Assembly: GCA_016795325.1 (NCBI GenBank)
Contig: JAEUHY010000001.1
Span: 57,139-121,138, forward strand
Source: Planctomycetota bacterium
Lineage (GTDB): Bacteria; Planctomycetota; UBA1135; GCA-002686595
Reading direction: 5' to 3'
DNA: 64,000 nucleotides
Positions 26,083-36,008 of this stretch are shown here, piece after piece; the stretch's first letter is position 1, and the number at the start of each line of letters is the position of its first letter. The position numbers and the translations under genes are program-made. The notes under the pieces were generated by a model. It was not told the DNA's origin. It did not search any database and was given only the letters and a program-made list of their open reading frames with translations.

Positions 26083-27803
26083 CAGCTCACCTGCGCTTCC
26101 GGCATGGACAGAATCAGGTGCGCGAGGCGACGCAACACGCCTTCAGCCTTCACGCCGGCGCCGAGCAGTCGTCCGTCGTCGCAGTCCAGCGCGCGGCGCT
26201 CGCTCGCGAGGAACTCGACCAACGCGGAGCGGCTCTCGTCGGTGAGCGCGATGGGCAGCAGCTCGTCGGCGAGGAAGTCGATGATCTCGCCGTCGGTCGA
26301 GCGGCCCGTGCGCGAGAGGCGCGCCGTGAGGTTGATGCGCGGGTAGTACACGGTTCCGAGCAAGCGCTTCATCGCCGTGAGCTCGGGCCCGAGGTCGACC
26401 TTCTTCTCCGGTTTGCGCGGCGTTTTCGGCGCACCGCTCATCTCGCCGCTCGACATCGAGTCGCCGCCCATCGCGCCGTCCATCGGGGCGCCGGCCATCT
26501 CGCCGCCCATCATCCCCGGCTCGTCGCCGGCGTCGAACGCGTCGTCCTTGAGCACGTCTTCGAGCCGCACGACGCCGAGCAGCATCCCGGCCATGTTGCC
26601 GCGCGCGAGCAGCGTCGAGGTCGTGATCCACGCCTCGCCGCCTTCCCAACCCTTCACGTTCGGCGGGTCGAACAGGCGTTGGCCGAGCTGGCCCGCGGCG
26701 AGCCACAGGAGCGACGGCGGAACGGCGACGCCCAGGCGCCGCACGCTGCCGACCATGTACTCGACCGGCCCGGCGATGCGCTCGCCGACGAGCTCCGGCG
26801 CGTAGAAGCGCTCGTCGAGCAGCAGCTTCTCGAAGAACGGCGCGAGCTCGTACTTGGAGTTCTTGAGCAGCGTCGCGTACTCCGTCAAACGCTCTTCGCT
26901 CGGCTTGCGGCCCTCGAAGTGTTCGAGCAGGCGGCCCGCGACCCAGCGTGGACACGCGGGCTGCTCGAGCAAGATGTCGACTAGGTCGTCGGCGTCGAAA
27001 CGCCCCGTGCGGCCGAGGATCGTCTTCTTGCCGTTGTCGTGTTGCCGCGCGGCGTACAACGCTTCGTTGCCGCCCTGCGTGCGCCAGCCGGTCAAGGCGC
27101 GCGCCGCTTCCTTGATGTCCTGCTCGCTGTAGTTGCCGACGCCGAGCGTGAACAGCTCCATCAGCTCGCGCGCCAGGTTCTCGTTGGGCTTGTCCTTGCG
27201 ATTCTGGTTGTTGTCGAGGTACTCGAGCATCGCCGGATCGCGCAGCACGGCGCGCAGCAGCTCGCCGAAGTTGCCGAGCGCATGGCGGCGGAACAGCTCG
27301 TTCTGGCGGATCATCGCCTCGGCGTTCTTCACGTCGCGCATCGAGCTCGTGAAGTAGCCGTGCCAGAACAGGACCAGCTTCTCGCGCAGCGGGTGTTCGG
27401 CTTCGACCATCTGCTCGATCCACCAACCCGAGTACGCGAACAGCATCTCGCGCTCGTCGCGGCGGAAGCGCTCGAGGGCGTCGCGGCGCTGCTTCTCGTC
27501 CATTGCCGCGAGCTCGCGGCGGTCGGGGCGGACGGGCGGATCGAGAAAGAACGGCTCGGCCGGTTCGACGAATCCTTGGAGCAGCAAGCGCACGAACTCG
27601 CGTTGGCCCGTGCGAACCGCGAAGTCGATCTCGGCGGGGCGCGCGCCGAAGCTCGCGCGGTTGAGCAGGTGCTCGGCGCGTTGCGCGTTCCAACCGGGCG
27701 CGGCCGGCGCAACGTCCGTCGCCTGCCCGACGAGCGGAGCTTGCGCGCAAAGCGGCGCGGCGGCGAGCGCGAGCAGGAACGCAATGGCAGAAGGGTTCGA
27801 CAT
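26082..27803 (-). CDS. DUF1800 family exported protein
   Basis: 573 residues from the ATG at 27803, which has GGAG 5 nt upstream; the open frame continues further but the signal peptide (residues 1-20, ending PLCAQ) begins here. DUF1800 features: HLLNRASFGARPAEIDFAV near residue 45, FWHGYFTSSMRDVKNAEAM, NLARELMELFTLGVGNYSEQ, EAARALTGWR, and PPNVKGWEGGEAWITTSTL near the C-terminus. A Met/Gly-rich insert (MMGGEMAGAPMDGAMGGDSM) lies at about residues 435-465. The role of the family is unknown; it is coupled to DUF1501 and both are probably exported together. Confidence 0.9.
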   Translation of the reverse strand: MSNPSAIAFLLALAAAPLCAQAPLVGQATDVAPAAPGWNAQRAEHLLNRASFGARPAEIDFAVRTGQREFVRLLLQGFVEPAEPFFLDPPVRPDRRELAAMDEKQRRDALERFRRDEREMLFAYSGWWIEQMVEAEHPLREKLVLFWHGYFTSSMRDVKNAEAMIRQNELFRRHALGNFGELLRAVLRDPAMLEYLDNNQNRKDKPNENLARELMELFTLGVGNYSEQDIKEAARALTGWRTQGGNEALYAARQHDNGKKTILGRTGRFDADDLVDILLEQPACPRWVAGRLLEHFEGRKPSEERLTEYATLLKNSKYELAPFFEKLLLDERFYAPELVGERIAGPVEYMVGSVRRLGVAVPPSLLWLAAGQLGQRLFDPPNVKGWEGGEAWITTSTLLARGNMAGMLLGVVRLEDVLKDDAFDAGDEPGMMGGEMAGAPMDGAMGGDSMSSGEMSGAPKTPRKPEKKVDLGPELTAMKRLLGTVYYPRINLTARLSRTGRSTDGEIIDFLADELLPIALTDESRSALVEFLASERRALDCDDGRLLGAGVKAEGVLRRLAHLILSMPEAQVS

Positions 27804-27996
27804 GGAGGCTCCAGCGAGGAATCGGACGCGAGGAGGCGCGACTCGAGCGTTCCCCCCAACCCACCGGCCACGGCGGGGTTTCGAGGCTTGCGAACGAGAC
27901 GAGCGATCGGCGCTCCGGGGCGCGCGGACAGGCCTATATAGTGCCCCGCGCGGCGCGCGAACGCTGCGCTGACCGCCCAGATCGCCCCAACAACGC

Positions 27997-29802
27997 ATGC
28001 ACTCCCCCGCCCCCGACCTGCGTGCGTTTTTGGCGCAGCTGCGCGCCGCCGGCGAGGTGGTCGAGATCGAGGCCGAGGTCGACCCGGACCTGGAGGCGGC
28101 CGAGATCCACCGGCGCGTGATCGCCGCCGGCGGCCCGGCGCTGTTCTTCAAGCGCGTGAAGGGCTGCGATTTCCCGCTGGTGACGAACCTGTTCGGCACA
28201 GCGAGCCGCGTCGAGCGCGCCTTCGGGAAATGGCCGCAGGAGCTCATCGCGGAAGTCGCGCGCCTGCCGCACGAACTCGTTCCGCCGACGCTGGGAAAGC
28301 TGTGGGCGAAACGCGATCTGTTCGCATCGCTCGCCAGGGTCGGGATGAAGCGCTCGAGCGGCGGCCCGGTCACCGAGGTCGTCGACTCACCGCCCAAACT
28401 GACGCGACTTCCGGCGCTGAAGACCTGGCCGCGCGACGGCGGGCGCTTCGTGACGCTGCCGCTGGTCTACACCGAGCATCCCGAGGGCCTGGGCCCGAAC
28501 CTCGGCATGTACCGCATCCAGGTGTTCGACGACGCGCACACCGGCCTGCACATGCAGATCGGCAAGGGCGGCGGCTTCCATCTGCAACGCGCCGAAGAGC
28601 TCGGCCGACCGCTCCCGGTCGTCGTGCACGTCGGCGGTCCGCCGGCGCTGATTTTGTCGGCGATCGCGCCGCTCCCGGAGAACGTTCCCGAGCTGCTGCT
28701 CACGAGTTTGCTGCTGCGCAAGCGCGTTCCGCTCGCCACGCACCGCGCGAGCGCGCTTCCGATCGTCGCGGACGCCGAGTTCGCGATCGTCGGCGAAGTG
28801 CGGCCGGGCGCGCGCCGCGTCGAAGGTCCGTTCGGCGATCACTACGGCTACTACTCCGAGACGCACGACTATCCGGAGCTGACGGTCAAGGCGCTGCTGC
28901 GCCGCAAGGACGCGATCTTCCCGGCCACGGTCGTCGGCAAACCGCGGCAAGAGGACTTCTTCCTCGGCGATTTCCTCCAAGACCTGCTCTCGCCGCTGTT
29001 CCCGGTCGTGATGCCCGCGGTGACGCAGCTGTGGAGCTACGGCGAGACGGGCTACCACGCTCTGGCCGGCGCCGTGGTGCGCAACCGCTACAAGCGCGAG
29101 GCGATGGCGAGCGCGTTCCGCATCCTCGGCGAGGGCCAGCTCGCGCTGACGAAGTTCCTGATCGCCACGGACGGCGCGGTCGACCTGCGCGACTTCAAGG
29201 CGACGCTCGAGCACATCCTGGCGCGCGCGGATTTCCGCACGGACCTGTTCCTGTTCTCGAACCTGTCGATGGATTCGCTCGACTACGCCGGGCCGCGCAT
29301 CAACGAAGGCTCGAAGGGCGTGTTGCTCGGCTTGGGCGAAGCCGTGCGGCCGCTGCGGCGCGAGTTCAGCGGCGCGTTGCCGTCGGGCTGCACCGCAGCG
29401 CGCGTGTTCTGCGGTGGTTGCTTGGTTGTGTCGGGGCCGAGCTACTCGAGCGAGCCCGGAGCACCGGCGCGCATCGCTGCGCACCCCGATTTCGCGGCGT
29501 GGCCGCTGGTCGTGCTCAGCGACGACGCCGAGCGCGCGACGCGCAGCGCGACCAACTTCCTGTGGACCACCTTCACGCGCTTCAACCCGGCGAGCGACCT
29601 CACGGCCGCGAAGGTCGAGCTCGTGCACAACCACCCGAGCTTCACTCCGCCGGTCGTGATCGACGCGCGCATGAAGCCCTGGTATCCGATCGAGCTCTAC
29701 TGCGATGAAGACACGGACAAGCTCGTGACGCGGCGCTGGAACGAGTACTTCCCCTCGCGCAAGGTCGCGATGGGCGACAGCGCGCGCGGGCACTTGGATT
29801 GA
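27997..29802 (+). CDS. UbiD-family prenylated-FMN-dependent decarboxylase
   Basis: 601 residues, cytoplasmic. UbiD signatures: LFFKRVKGCDFPLVTNLFG near residue 48, TWPRDGGRFVTLPLVYTEHP, the RVEGPFGDHYGYYSETHDYPE segment that carries residues binding prenylated FMN and manganese, and the conserved tail VVIDARMKPWYPIELYCDED. The reaction is reversible decarboxylation of an aromatic or unsaturated acid; the length (about 600) fits the menaquinone-pathway (MqnL-like) or general UbiD groups, but the substrate cannot be fixed. No flavin prenyltransferase (UbiX) is in the window. TATATAGT at 27932-27939 could be its -10 element. Confidence 0.88.
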   Translation: MHSPAPDLRAFLAQLRAAGEVVEIEAEVDPDLEAAEIHRRVIAAGGPALFFKRVKGCDFPLVTNLFGTASRVERAFGKWPQELIAEVARLPHELVPPTLGKLWAKRDLFASLARVGMKRSSGGPVTEVVDSPPKLTRLPALKTWPRDGGRFVTLPLVYTEHPEGLGPNLGMYRIQVFDDAHTGLHMQIGKGGGFHLQRAEELGRPLPVVVHVGGPPALILSAIAPLPENVPELLLTSLLLRKRVPLATHRASALPIVADAEFAIVGEVRPGARRVEGPFGDHYGYYSETHDYPELTVKALLRRKDAIFPATVVGKPRQEDFFLGDFLQDLLSPLFPVVMPAVTQLWSYGETGYHALAGAVVRNRYKREAMASAFRILGEGQLALTKFLIATDGAVDLRDFKATLEHILARADFRTDLFLFSNLSMDSLDYAGPRINEGSKGVLLGLGEAVRPLRREFSGALPSGCTAARVFCGGCLVVSGPSYSSEPGAPARIAAHPDFAAWPLVVLSDDAERATRSATNFLWTTFTRFNPASDLTAAKVELVHNHPSFTPPVVIDARMKPWYPIELYCDEDTDKLVTRRWNEYFPSRKVAMGDSARGHLD

Positions 29803-29814
29803 GCAGCGCGGGCG

Positions 29815-31971
29815 TCACTCGTTCCGCTTGAAGATGCGCTTCATGTAGCGTCCGGCGTCGTCGAGTCGCTTCACGCCGCCTTCGAGCACCTCGGCCATCG
29901 ACGGGTCCAGGTCGCCGTGCTCCTCGAACTCCTCACCGAGCTGCTCGGGGAAGATCACCAAGTAGCCGTTGCGCGCGAAGTGGCGCGCGAGCTGGCGCGG
30001 GAGCTTGTCGAAGAGCTGGTTGTAGCTGAGCGAGCGGCGTCGCGCGGCGACGACCACGAATAGGTCGTCGCCGCGGAGAATGCTGGTGAGAATCAGGAAC
30101 TCGTCCCAGTCGTCGAACGAGCGGTACTCGACGGCCAGCAGCCCGGCCTTTTCACCGAGTTTGCGCAGCGCCGCAAGTGTTGGCGCAGGCGCGTGGAACA
30201 CCAGCGTCATCCCTGCTTGCTTGGCGAGCGTTCGCACCCGCTCGAACCAGCGCACGAAACCGGCCTCCATCTCCGCGCGCGCCGGCGCGGCGACGACGAT
30301 GCGGCGCACGGTGCCCAGCGGCTGCGTGGGCGCGTACATGAACACAGCCTTGTTCGAACGCTCGAGCACCGTCGCGCCCAATTGGCCAAACATCGGGTTC
30401 TCTTCGTGGCTCTCGCGAGTGACACCGAGCACGAGGTCTGTGACGCCGTACTCTTTGAGCGCGTGGGTCAAGCCGCTGACGACGTTGACGTCGTGGCGTG
30501 AGATCGGCTCGAGTTCGTGATCGCTGGCCGCGGCGAGCTTCACCGCCTCGTCGAGCAGTTTTCGGCCGCGCGCGCGCGCCTCGGGACTGCTGTCCTCCGC
30601 CACGACGTGCAGCGCGAAGAGTCGCTCGCTCGACTTCGGCGGACGCATGAGCGTCGCCAGCTCCACCAGCCGCTCGACGCTTTCGGCCGGGCCGAGCGCA
30701 ACCATCGTGCGCAAGATGTCGGGCGCCTGGTCGTCGGCATCCTTGGCCGCTTCGAGCACGGCCAGTCGCGAAGCAGCGCGCGTCGTGACGAATGAGCTGA
30801 TCGTGCAGGTCACCAGAATCATGACGATCGTGCCGTTGAGCACGTCCTCGTTCAGCAAGCGCACCACAGTTCCGTCAGGCAGCGTCTCGAGCTCGATGCG
30901 GTAGCCGACCATCACCGCCGCCAAGGTCGCCGCCGCCTGCGCGTTGCTGAGACCGAACATCATCAAGAACTCGTCGCGTGTGAAGCGGAATGCGAGTTTG
31001 CTGATCCAGGCAGCGGAGAGCTTGCACAGCGTGGCGACAACGGTCATCACGGCGGCGACCTTGATCGTCTCGAAGCCCTTCACAAAAACCTGAAAGTCGA
31101 CCAGCATCCCAACGCCGATCAGAAAGAACGGGATGAAGAGTGCGTTGCCGACGAACTCGACTCGACTCATCAGCGGGGAGCGGCGTGGGATCAGGCGATT
31201 GAGCGCCAGGCCCGCCGCGAACGCGCCGATGATCGGCTCCACGCCGGCCAGCTCGGCCAGGAACGCCGTAAAGAACACCGCGCCGAGCACGAAGAGGAAC
31301 TGCGAGATGCTGTCCTCCTCGTGCTTGAAGAACCAGCGCGCCACGTGCGGCACGACACCGAACACGAGCGCCGCGAACACGGCCAGCGAGAGGCACAGAC
31401 GAATCCAGAAGGCCTGCCCGATCTCGCCCTGGGTCATGCCGACGATCACCGCCAACACGAGCAACGCGAGCGTGTCTGTGATGATCGTGCCGCCCACGGT
31501 GATGTTGACCGCGGAGTTCTTGGTGACGCCGAAGCGGCTCGCAATCGGATAGGCGAGCAACGTGTGCGAGGCGTACATGCTGGCCAGCAAGATCGAGGAA
31601 TCGAGGCGGTAACCCAGCAGGCGCCGGCTGGTCAGCACACCGACCGCCATGGGCACGCAGAACGTGAGCAATCCGAAGGTCAGGCTGCGGTAGCGGTTTT
31701 TGCGAAACTCCTCGAGATCGATCTCGAGGCCCGCCAAGAACATGATGTAGAGCAGTCCGACTGTGCCGAAGAGCACGATGCTCGCGTCGCGCAGCATCAG
31801 GTTGAAGCCATGCGGACCGATCAGAGCCCCCGCGATCAGCAGCCCGATGATGGGCGGGATGCGAAGCCGCTGCAGGACCAGCGGGCCGAACAGGATCACG
31901 AAGAGAACCAGTGCAAAGATCAGCACCGGGTTCTCCAAAGGCAACTTGAAGTGCTCGAGGACGTCGCGCAT
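29815..31971 (-). CDS. Monovalent cation/proton antiporter (CPA2/Kef type) with C-terminal stress domain
   Basis: 718 residues from the ATG at 31971. Residues about 15-400 are a 12-13-span Na+/H+ exchanger domain (PPIIGLLIAGALIGPHGFN, GLLYIMFLAGLEIDLEEFRK, the INITV-like VNITVGGTIITDTLALLVL, EPIIGAFAAGLALNRLIP). The polar TD pair in GTIITDTLA corresponds to the ion-binding region of the family. Residues about 430-690 are cytoplasmic and resemble tandem universal-stress-type domains (LFALHVVAEDSSPEARARG, RRIVVAAPARAEMEAGF). It probably exchanges K+ or Na+ for H+ under stress; the regulated ligand is unknown. No TrkA-N domain is seen, unlike classical Kef proteins. Confidence 0.88.
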   Translation of the reverse strand: MRDVLEHFKLPLENPVLIFALVLFVILFGPLVLQRLRIPPIIGLLIAGALIGPHGFNLMLRDASIVLFGTVGLLYIMFLAGLEIDLEEFRKNRYRSLTFGLLTFCVPMAVGVLTSRRLLGYRLDSSILLASMYASHTLLAYPIASRFGVTKNSAVNITVGGTIITDTLALLVLAVIVGMTQGEIGQAFWIRLCLSLAVFAALVFGVVPHVARWFFKHEEDSISQFLFVLGAVFFTAFLAELAGVEPIIGAFAAGLALNRLIPRRSPLMSRVEFVGNALFIPFFLIGVGMLVDFQVFVKGFETIKVAAVMTVVATLCKLSAAWISKLAFRFTRDEFLMMFGLSNAQAAATLAAVMVGYRIELETLPDGTVVRLLNEDVLNGTIVMILVTCTISSFVTTRAASRLAVLEAAKDADDQAPDILRTMVALGPAESVERLVELATLMRPPKSSERLFALHVVAEDSSPEARARGRKLLDEAVKLAAASDHELEPISRHDVNVVSGLTHALKEYGVTDLVLGVTRESHEENPMFGQLGATVLERSNKAVFMYAPTQPLGTVRRIVVAAPARAEMEAGFVRWFERVRTLAKQAGMTLVFHAPAPTLAALRKLGEKAGLLAVEYRSFDDWDEFLILTSILRGDDLFVVVAARRRSLSYNQLFDKLPRQLARHFARNGYLVIFPEQLGEEFEEHGDLDPSMAEVLEGGVKRLDDAGRYMKRIFKRNE

Positions 31972-32124
31972 CGAGGCGCATCGTAGTCCTCGCCCCGCTC
32001 GCCTCGGCGCACCGCTTCGTTGCAACCGCAACTAATCTGGCCTTTACGCAGAGCCAGGGATCGCGCGGTTCAGTGCTGGGTCTTCGCCGAGGTGGCGAAC
32101 GGACTCCAGCAACTCACCTTTCCG

Positions 32125-32130
32125 AGGGGA
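32125..32130 (+). promoter_or_regulatory. Ribosome binding site for a GTG start
   Basis: AGGGGA lies 7 nt before the GTG at 32138, supporting that start over later ATG codons; the signal peptide begins directly from it. Confidence 0.6.
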
Positions 32131-32137
32131 ATCGACA

Positions 32138-35100
32138 GTGAAGAACCAGCAAAGCTCCCTGCGTGCGCTGTGCACGCGGGCCGCTACTTTCGCCGCCTTT
32201 GCGGCCGCCGCGTCGGTGGCGCAGGCGCAAGTGACCGTACAGATCCTGCACGCCTCCGACCTCGAGGGCGGAGTGACCGCCATCGGCGACGCGCCGCGTT
32301 TCGCCGCCGTCGTGGAGGGACTCGAGAACGACGCCGCGCTCGCGAGCGTGCCGTCGATCCTGCTCTCGGCCGGCGACAACTACATTCCCGGGCCGTTCTT
32401 CTCCGCCGCCGGCGATGCGTCGATCCGCACGCCGCTGCGCACCGCGCTCGGCCTGAACCAAGTGCGTGAGCGCGAAGGTCGCGCCGACGTCGCGATCATG
32501 AACATCCTGGGCTTCGACGCTTCGGCGCTGGGCAACCACGAGTTCGATCCGGGCACGACCGCGCTGCGCGAGATCATCGGACCCGACATCCGCGACGCCA
32601 ACAACGACGGCACGCTCGACGACGCACGCTGGTTCGGCGTCGACTTCCCCTACCTGAGCTCGAACCTCGACTTCAGCCTCGACACGAACCTCGCGAGCCT
32701 GGTCGAGACCGGAATCGTCAGCAACACGGCCTTCAAGGGCGATCCGCTGAACCTCGCAGCGTCGGCCGCGCGCAAGAAGCTCGCGAGCGCGACGATCGTG
32801 AGCCGCAACGGCGAGTTGTTCGGCATCGTCGGCGCGACCACGCCGCTGCTCGCGTCGATCTCGTCGCCCGGCGCGACGAGCGTGAAGAACCCGGGCGCGG
32901 GCACGAACAACATGGCGCAGCTCGCGTCGATCCTGCAGCCGGTCATCGACTCAGTGATCGCGCAGGGGGTGAACAAGGTGATCCTCGTCACGCACCTCCA
33001 GCAGATCGCTCTCGAGCAGCAGCTCGTGCCGCTCCTGCACGGCGTCGACATCGCCATCGCGGGCGGCTCGGACACGCTGCTCGCCGACGGAACGGACGTG
33101 CTGCGCATGGGCGATGTCGCCCAGGGCCCCTACCCGATCGTGACGGCGAACAACGACGGCGACGCGGCGCTCGTTCTCAGCACCGACGGCCAGTACAGCT
33201 ATGTCGGCCGCCTCGTCGTGCAATTCGACGCGCTCGGCCGCGTCGTTCCCGCGAGCGTCAACCCGGTCGTCAGCGGCGCCTACGCCACCGATGACCAGGG
33301 CGTGGTCGCCGTTTGGGGCAACCTCGTCGATCCGTTCCTGCCCGGCACGAAGGGCGCGCGCGTCCAAGGCCTGACCAACGCCGTGCAGGCGGTCGTGACC
33401 GCAAAGGACGGCAACATCGTCGGCAACAGCAACGTGTTCCTCGAAGGCCGGCGCAACTTCGTGCGCACCGAGGAGACCAATCTCGGCAGCCTGAGCGCCG
33501 ACGCCAACCTGTTCATCGCACAGCAGAGCGACGCCAGCACGCTCGTCTCGATCAAGAACGGCGGCGGAATTCGCGACTTCATCGGTTCGATCAACGGCAC
33601 GACGGGCGCGCTGCTCCCCACGCAAGCCAATCCGCTCTCGGGCAAGCAGGCGACGGAGTTGTCGCAGCTCGACATCGAGAACACGCTGCGCTTCAACAAC
33701 GGCCTCACGCTGCTCACGCTGACCGCGAGCGAGTTGCTCCAGGTGCTCGAACACGGCGTCGCCGCGACGACGCCGACTTCGACGCCGGGCCAGTTCCCGC
33801 AGATCGGCGGCCTCTCGTTCAGCTTCGACGCGACGCAGCCCGCGGGTTCGCGTGTGCGTTCGGCCGCGATCAAGGGCTGGAACGGCGAGACGCTCGACGT
33901 GCTCAAGGCGGACGGGCTCGCGCTGGGCGATCCCAACCGCAACATCCGCATCGTCACGTTGAACTTCCTCGCGAGCGGCGGCGACAGCTATCCGTTCCCC
34001 GCGCTCGGCGAGAACCGCGTCGATCTGCTGCTGAACGGCAACTTCAGCGGCCCGTCGACCTTCGCAAGCACCGGCAGCGAGCAAGACGCGTTCGCTGAGT
34101 ACTTCCTCGCCGTGCACGCCGACTCGTCGTCGGCGTACACGACGCGCGAGCTGCCCAAGGCGCAGGACGCGCGCATCCAGAACCTCGCTTCGCGTTCGGA
34201 TTCGGCGGCCTTCCCGCCGGTCGCACCGGCCGGTTCGGCGCGTCTGTCGTTCGTCGGTCGCTACGACAGCGGCCTGGGCGCGGGCGCGGCCGAAATCCCG
34301 GCCTTCGACCGCAACAGCCGCCGCTTGTTCGTCGTCAACGCGGACGCCGCGACGGTCGACATCGTCGATCTCGCCAACCCGGCGACGCCGAACTTCGTCA
34401 CGGCCATCGACATCGGCGGCACGTTCAGCACGGCCAGCGCAGTCGCTTCGCCCAACAGCGTCGCGACCTCCAACGGTCTCGTCGCGGTCGCCGTCCAGCT
34501 CACGGCTGCCGGCGGTGTGCAGCAGAACGGCGTGATCGCGTTCTACGACACGAACGGCGTGCTGATCGAGCAGACGGTCACGGGCGCGCTGCCCGACATG
34601 GTCACGTTCTCGCCCAACGGTCTGTGGGCGCTGACGGCGAACGAAGGTGAGCCGAGCAGCAACTACTCGTTCGATCCCGAAGGCACGGTGACGATCGTCA
34701 ACACGCTGCGCGTGCGCTTGCAACTCGCGCTGCCGCAGCTGGCGAGCATCTTCCCGCTGCGCCCGGGCGACACGCGCCAGATCGGCTTCACGGGCCTCAA
34801 CGGGCAGCTCGCGGCGCTGCAAGCAGCGGGCGTGCGGATCTACGGACCCAACGCGACCGTCGCGCAGGACCTCGAGCCGGAGTACATCACCGTCGACAGC
34901 GATTCGAAGTTCGCGTACGTCACGATGCAGGAGAACAACGCCGTCGCGGTGATCAACATCCGCTCGGGCCAGCTGCTGCGCCTCTCGCCGCTGGGCTACA
35001 AGGACTGGACGCTCTCGGCGCTCGACGCGAGCGACCGCGACAACGCGATCCAGGTGAAGCCCTGGCCGGTGTTCGGCATGTACCAGCCGGACGCGCTCGC

Positions 35101-35767
35101 CGTGGTGCGCCAAGCCGGGATCAACTTCCTGATCACGGCCAACGAAGGCGACGCGCGCGACTACAGCGGCTTTGCCGAAGAACGTCGCGTGAAGGACCTC
35201 GCGCTCGATCCGACCGCGTTCCCGAACGCGGCGACGCTCAAGCTCGACGGAAACTTGGGCCGTTTGACCGTGACGAACCGCCTGGGCGACACGGACAACG
35301 ACGGCGACTTCGACGAGCTCTACACACTCGGCGGGCGCTCGCTCTCGGTGTTCGCGGTCAATCCCGATAACACGCTCACGCGCGTGTACGACAGCGGTTC
35401 GGAGCTGGAGCAGATCGGCGCGTCGCTCGACCCGGCGAATTTCAACGGCTTCCCCTTCGACACGCGCAGCGACAACAAGGGCCCCGAGCCCGAAGGTCTC
35501 GCGGTCGGCGTGGTCAACGGCCGCACCTACGCGTTCGTCGGTCTCGAGCGCATCGGCGGCGTGATGGTGTACGACGTCAGCGTGGCGACCGCGCCGCGCT
35601 TCGTGCAGTACATCAACACGCGTACGGTCGTGAACGGCGCCGAAGTCGGCGACTTGGCCCCGGAAGGCCTCGTGTTCGTGCCCGCCAGCGACAGCCCGAA
35701 CGGCGTCGCGCTGCTGATCGTCGCCTACGAAGTCAGCGGCACGGTCGCGATCTTCGAGGTGCAGTGA
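32138..35767 (+). CDS. Secreted 5'-nucleotidase-like / choice-of-anchor fusion protein
   Basis: 1209 residues. Signal peptide about 1-31 (ending SVAQAQ). N-terminal half: metallophosphoesterase plus 5'-nucleotidase C-terminal domain, with ILHASDLEG, LLSAGDNYIPG, ALGNHEFDPG (the GNHE metal motif), VILVTHLQQ and, in the second domain, TEETNLGSLSADA and IKNGGGIR. The usual first-metal D-x-H is D-x-E here (ASDLEGG). C-terminal half (about 700-1209): a choice-of-anchor I propeller with LPDMVTFSPNGLWALTANEGEPS, LEPEYITVDSDSKFAYVTMQENNAVAV, LITANEGDARDY and GPEPEGLAVG. Likely an extracellular phosphatase or nucleotidase on a large propeller. Monocistronic. Confidence 0.88.
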   Translation: MKNQQSSLRALCTRAATFAAFAAAASVAQAQVTVQILHASDLEGGVTAIGDAPRFAAVVEGLENDAALASVPSILLSAGDNYIPGPFFSAAGDASIRTPLRTALGLNQVREREGRADVAIMNILGFDASALGNHEFDPGTTALREIIGPDIRDANNDGTLDDARWFGVDFPYLSSNLDFSLDTNLASLVETGIVSNTAFKGDPLNLAASAARKKLASATIVSRNGELFGIVGATTPLLASISSPGATSVKNPGAGTNNMAQLASILQPVIDSVIAQGVNKVILVTHLQQIALEQQLVPLLHGVDIAIAGGSDTLLADGTDVLRMGDVAQGPYPIVTANNDGDAALVLSTDGQYSYVGRLVVQFDALGRVVPASVNPVVSGAYATDDQGVVAVWGNLVDPFLPGTKGARVQGLTNAVQAVVTAKDGNIVGNSNVFLEGRRNFVRTEETNLGSLSADANLFIAQQSDASTLVSIKNGGGIRDFIGSINGTTGALLPTQANPLSGKQATELSQLDIENTLRFNNGLTLLTLTASELLQVLEHGVAATTPTSTPGQFPQIGGLSFSFDATQPAGSRVRSAAIKGWNGETLDVLKADGLALGDPNRNIRIVTLNFLASGGDSYPFPALGENRVDLLLNGNFSGPSTFASTGSEQDAFAEYFLAVHADSSSAYTTRELPKAQDARIQNLASRSDSAAFPPVAPAGSARLSFVGRYDSGLGAGAAEIPAFDRNSRRLFVVNADAATVDIVDLANPATPNFVTAIDIGGTFSTASAVASPNSVATSNGLVAVAVQLTAAGGVQQNGVIAFYDTNGVLIEQTVTGALPDMVTFSPNGLWALTANEGEPSSNYSFDPEGTVTIVNTLRVRLQLALPQLASIFPLRPGDTRQIGFTGLNGQLAALQAAGVRIYGPNATVAQDLEPEYITVDSDSKFAYVTMQENNAVAVINIRSGQLLRLSPLGYKDWTLSALDASDRDNAIQVKPWPVFGMYQPDALAVVRQAGINFLITANEGDARDYSGFAEERRVKDLALDPTAFPNAATLKLDGNLGRLTVTNRLGDTDNDGDFDELYTLGGRSLSVFAVNPDNTLTRVYDSGSELEQIGASLDPANFNGFPFDTRSDNKGPEPEGLAVGVVNGRTYAFVGLERIGGVMVYDVSVATAPRFVQYINTRTVVNGAEVGDLAPEGLVFVPASDSPNGVALLIVAYEVSGTVAIFEVQ

Positions 35768-35844
35768 TCTGCTGAGCGCGCGGAGCGTTCGCGCGCTCGA
35801 CTTCGGCTGTTCAAGCGGGCGGCGTCGCAGCAGCGACGTCGCCC

Positions 35845-35939
35845 GCGGTTGTACGGCGCCGGAGCAATTTGTCCCACGCATCCGGCGCGCGAGACGCGCC
35901 GGATGCGTGGGACAAATTGCTCCGGCGCCGTACAACCGC
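35845..35939. repeat. Palindromic repeat, family 1, copy B
   Basis: A 95-bp perfect or near-perfect palindrome: outer arm GCGGTTGTACGGCGCC, core GGAGCAATTTGTCCCACGC, tip loop CGAGA. Compared with copy C, the sequence changes (C to T, G to A) occur on both arms, so pairing is kept. It lies between the nucleotidase-fusion stop and the FG-GAP start. Confidence 0.9.
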
Positions 35940-36008
35940 CGTTGCGAACCCAGGGGCTTCGTGCAAGATGGTCTCAGGCGGCCTGGACAATCTGGGGAAT
36001 CGAATCCG

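Noticed and set aside
24514..26346. Plus-strand open frame of 610 codons
   Set aside because: It lies opposite the DUF1501 and DUF1800 genes, which have clear motifs, signal peptides and coupled starts.
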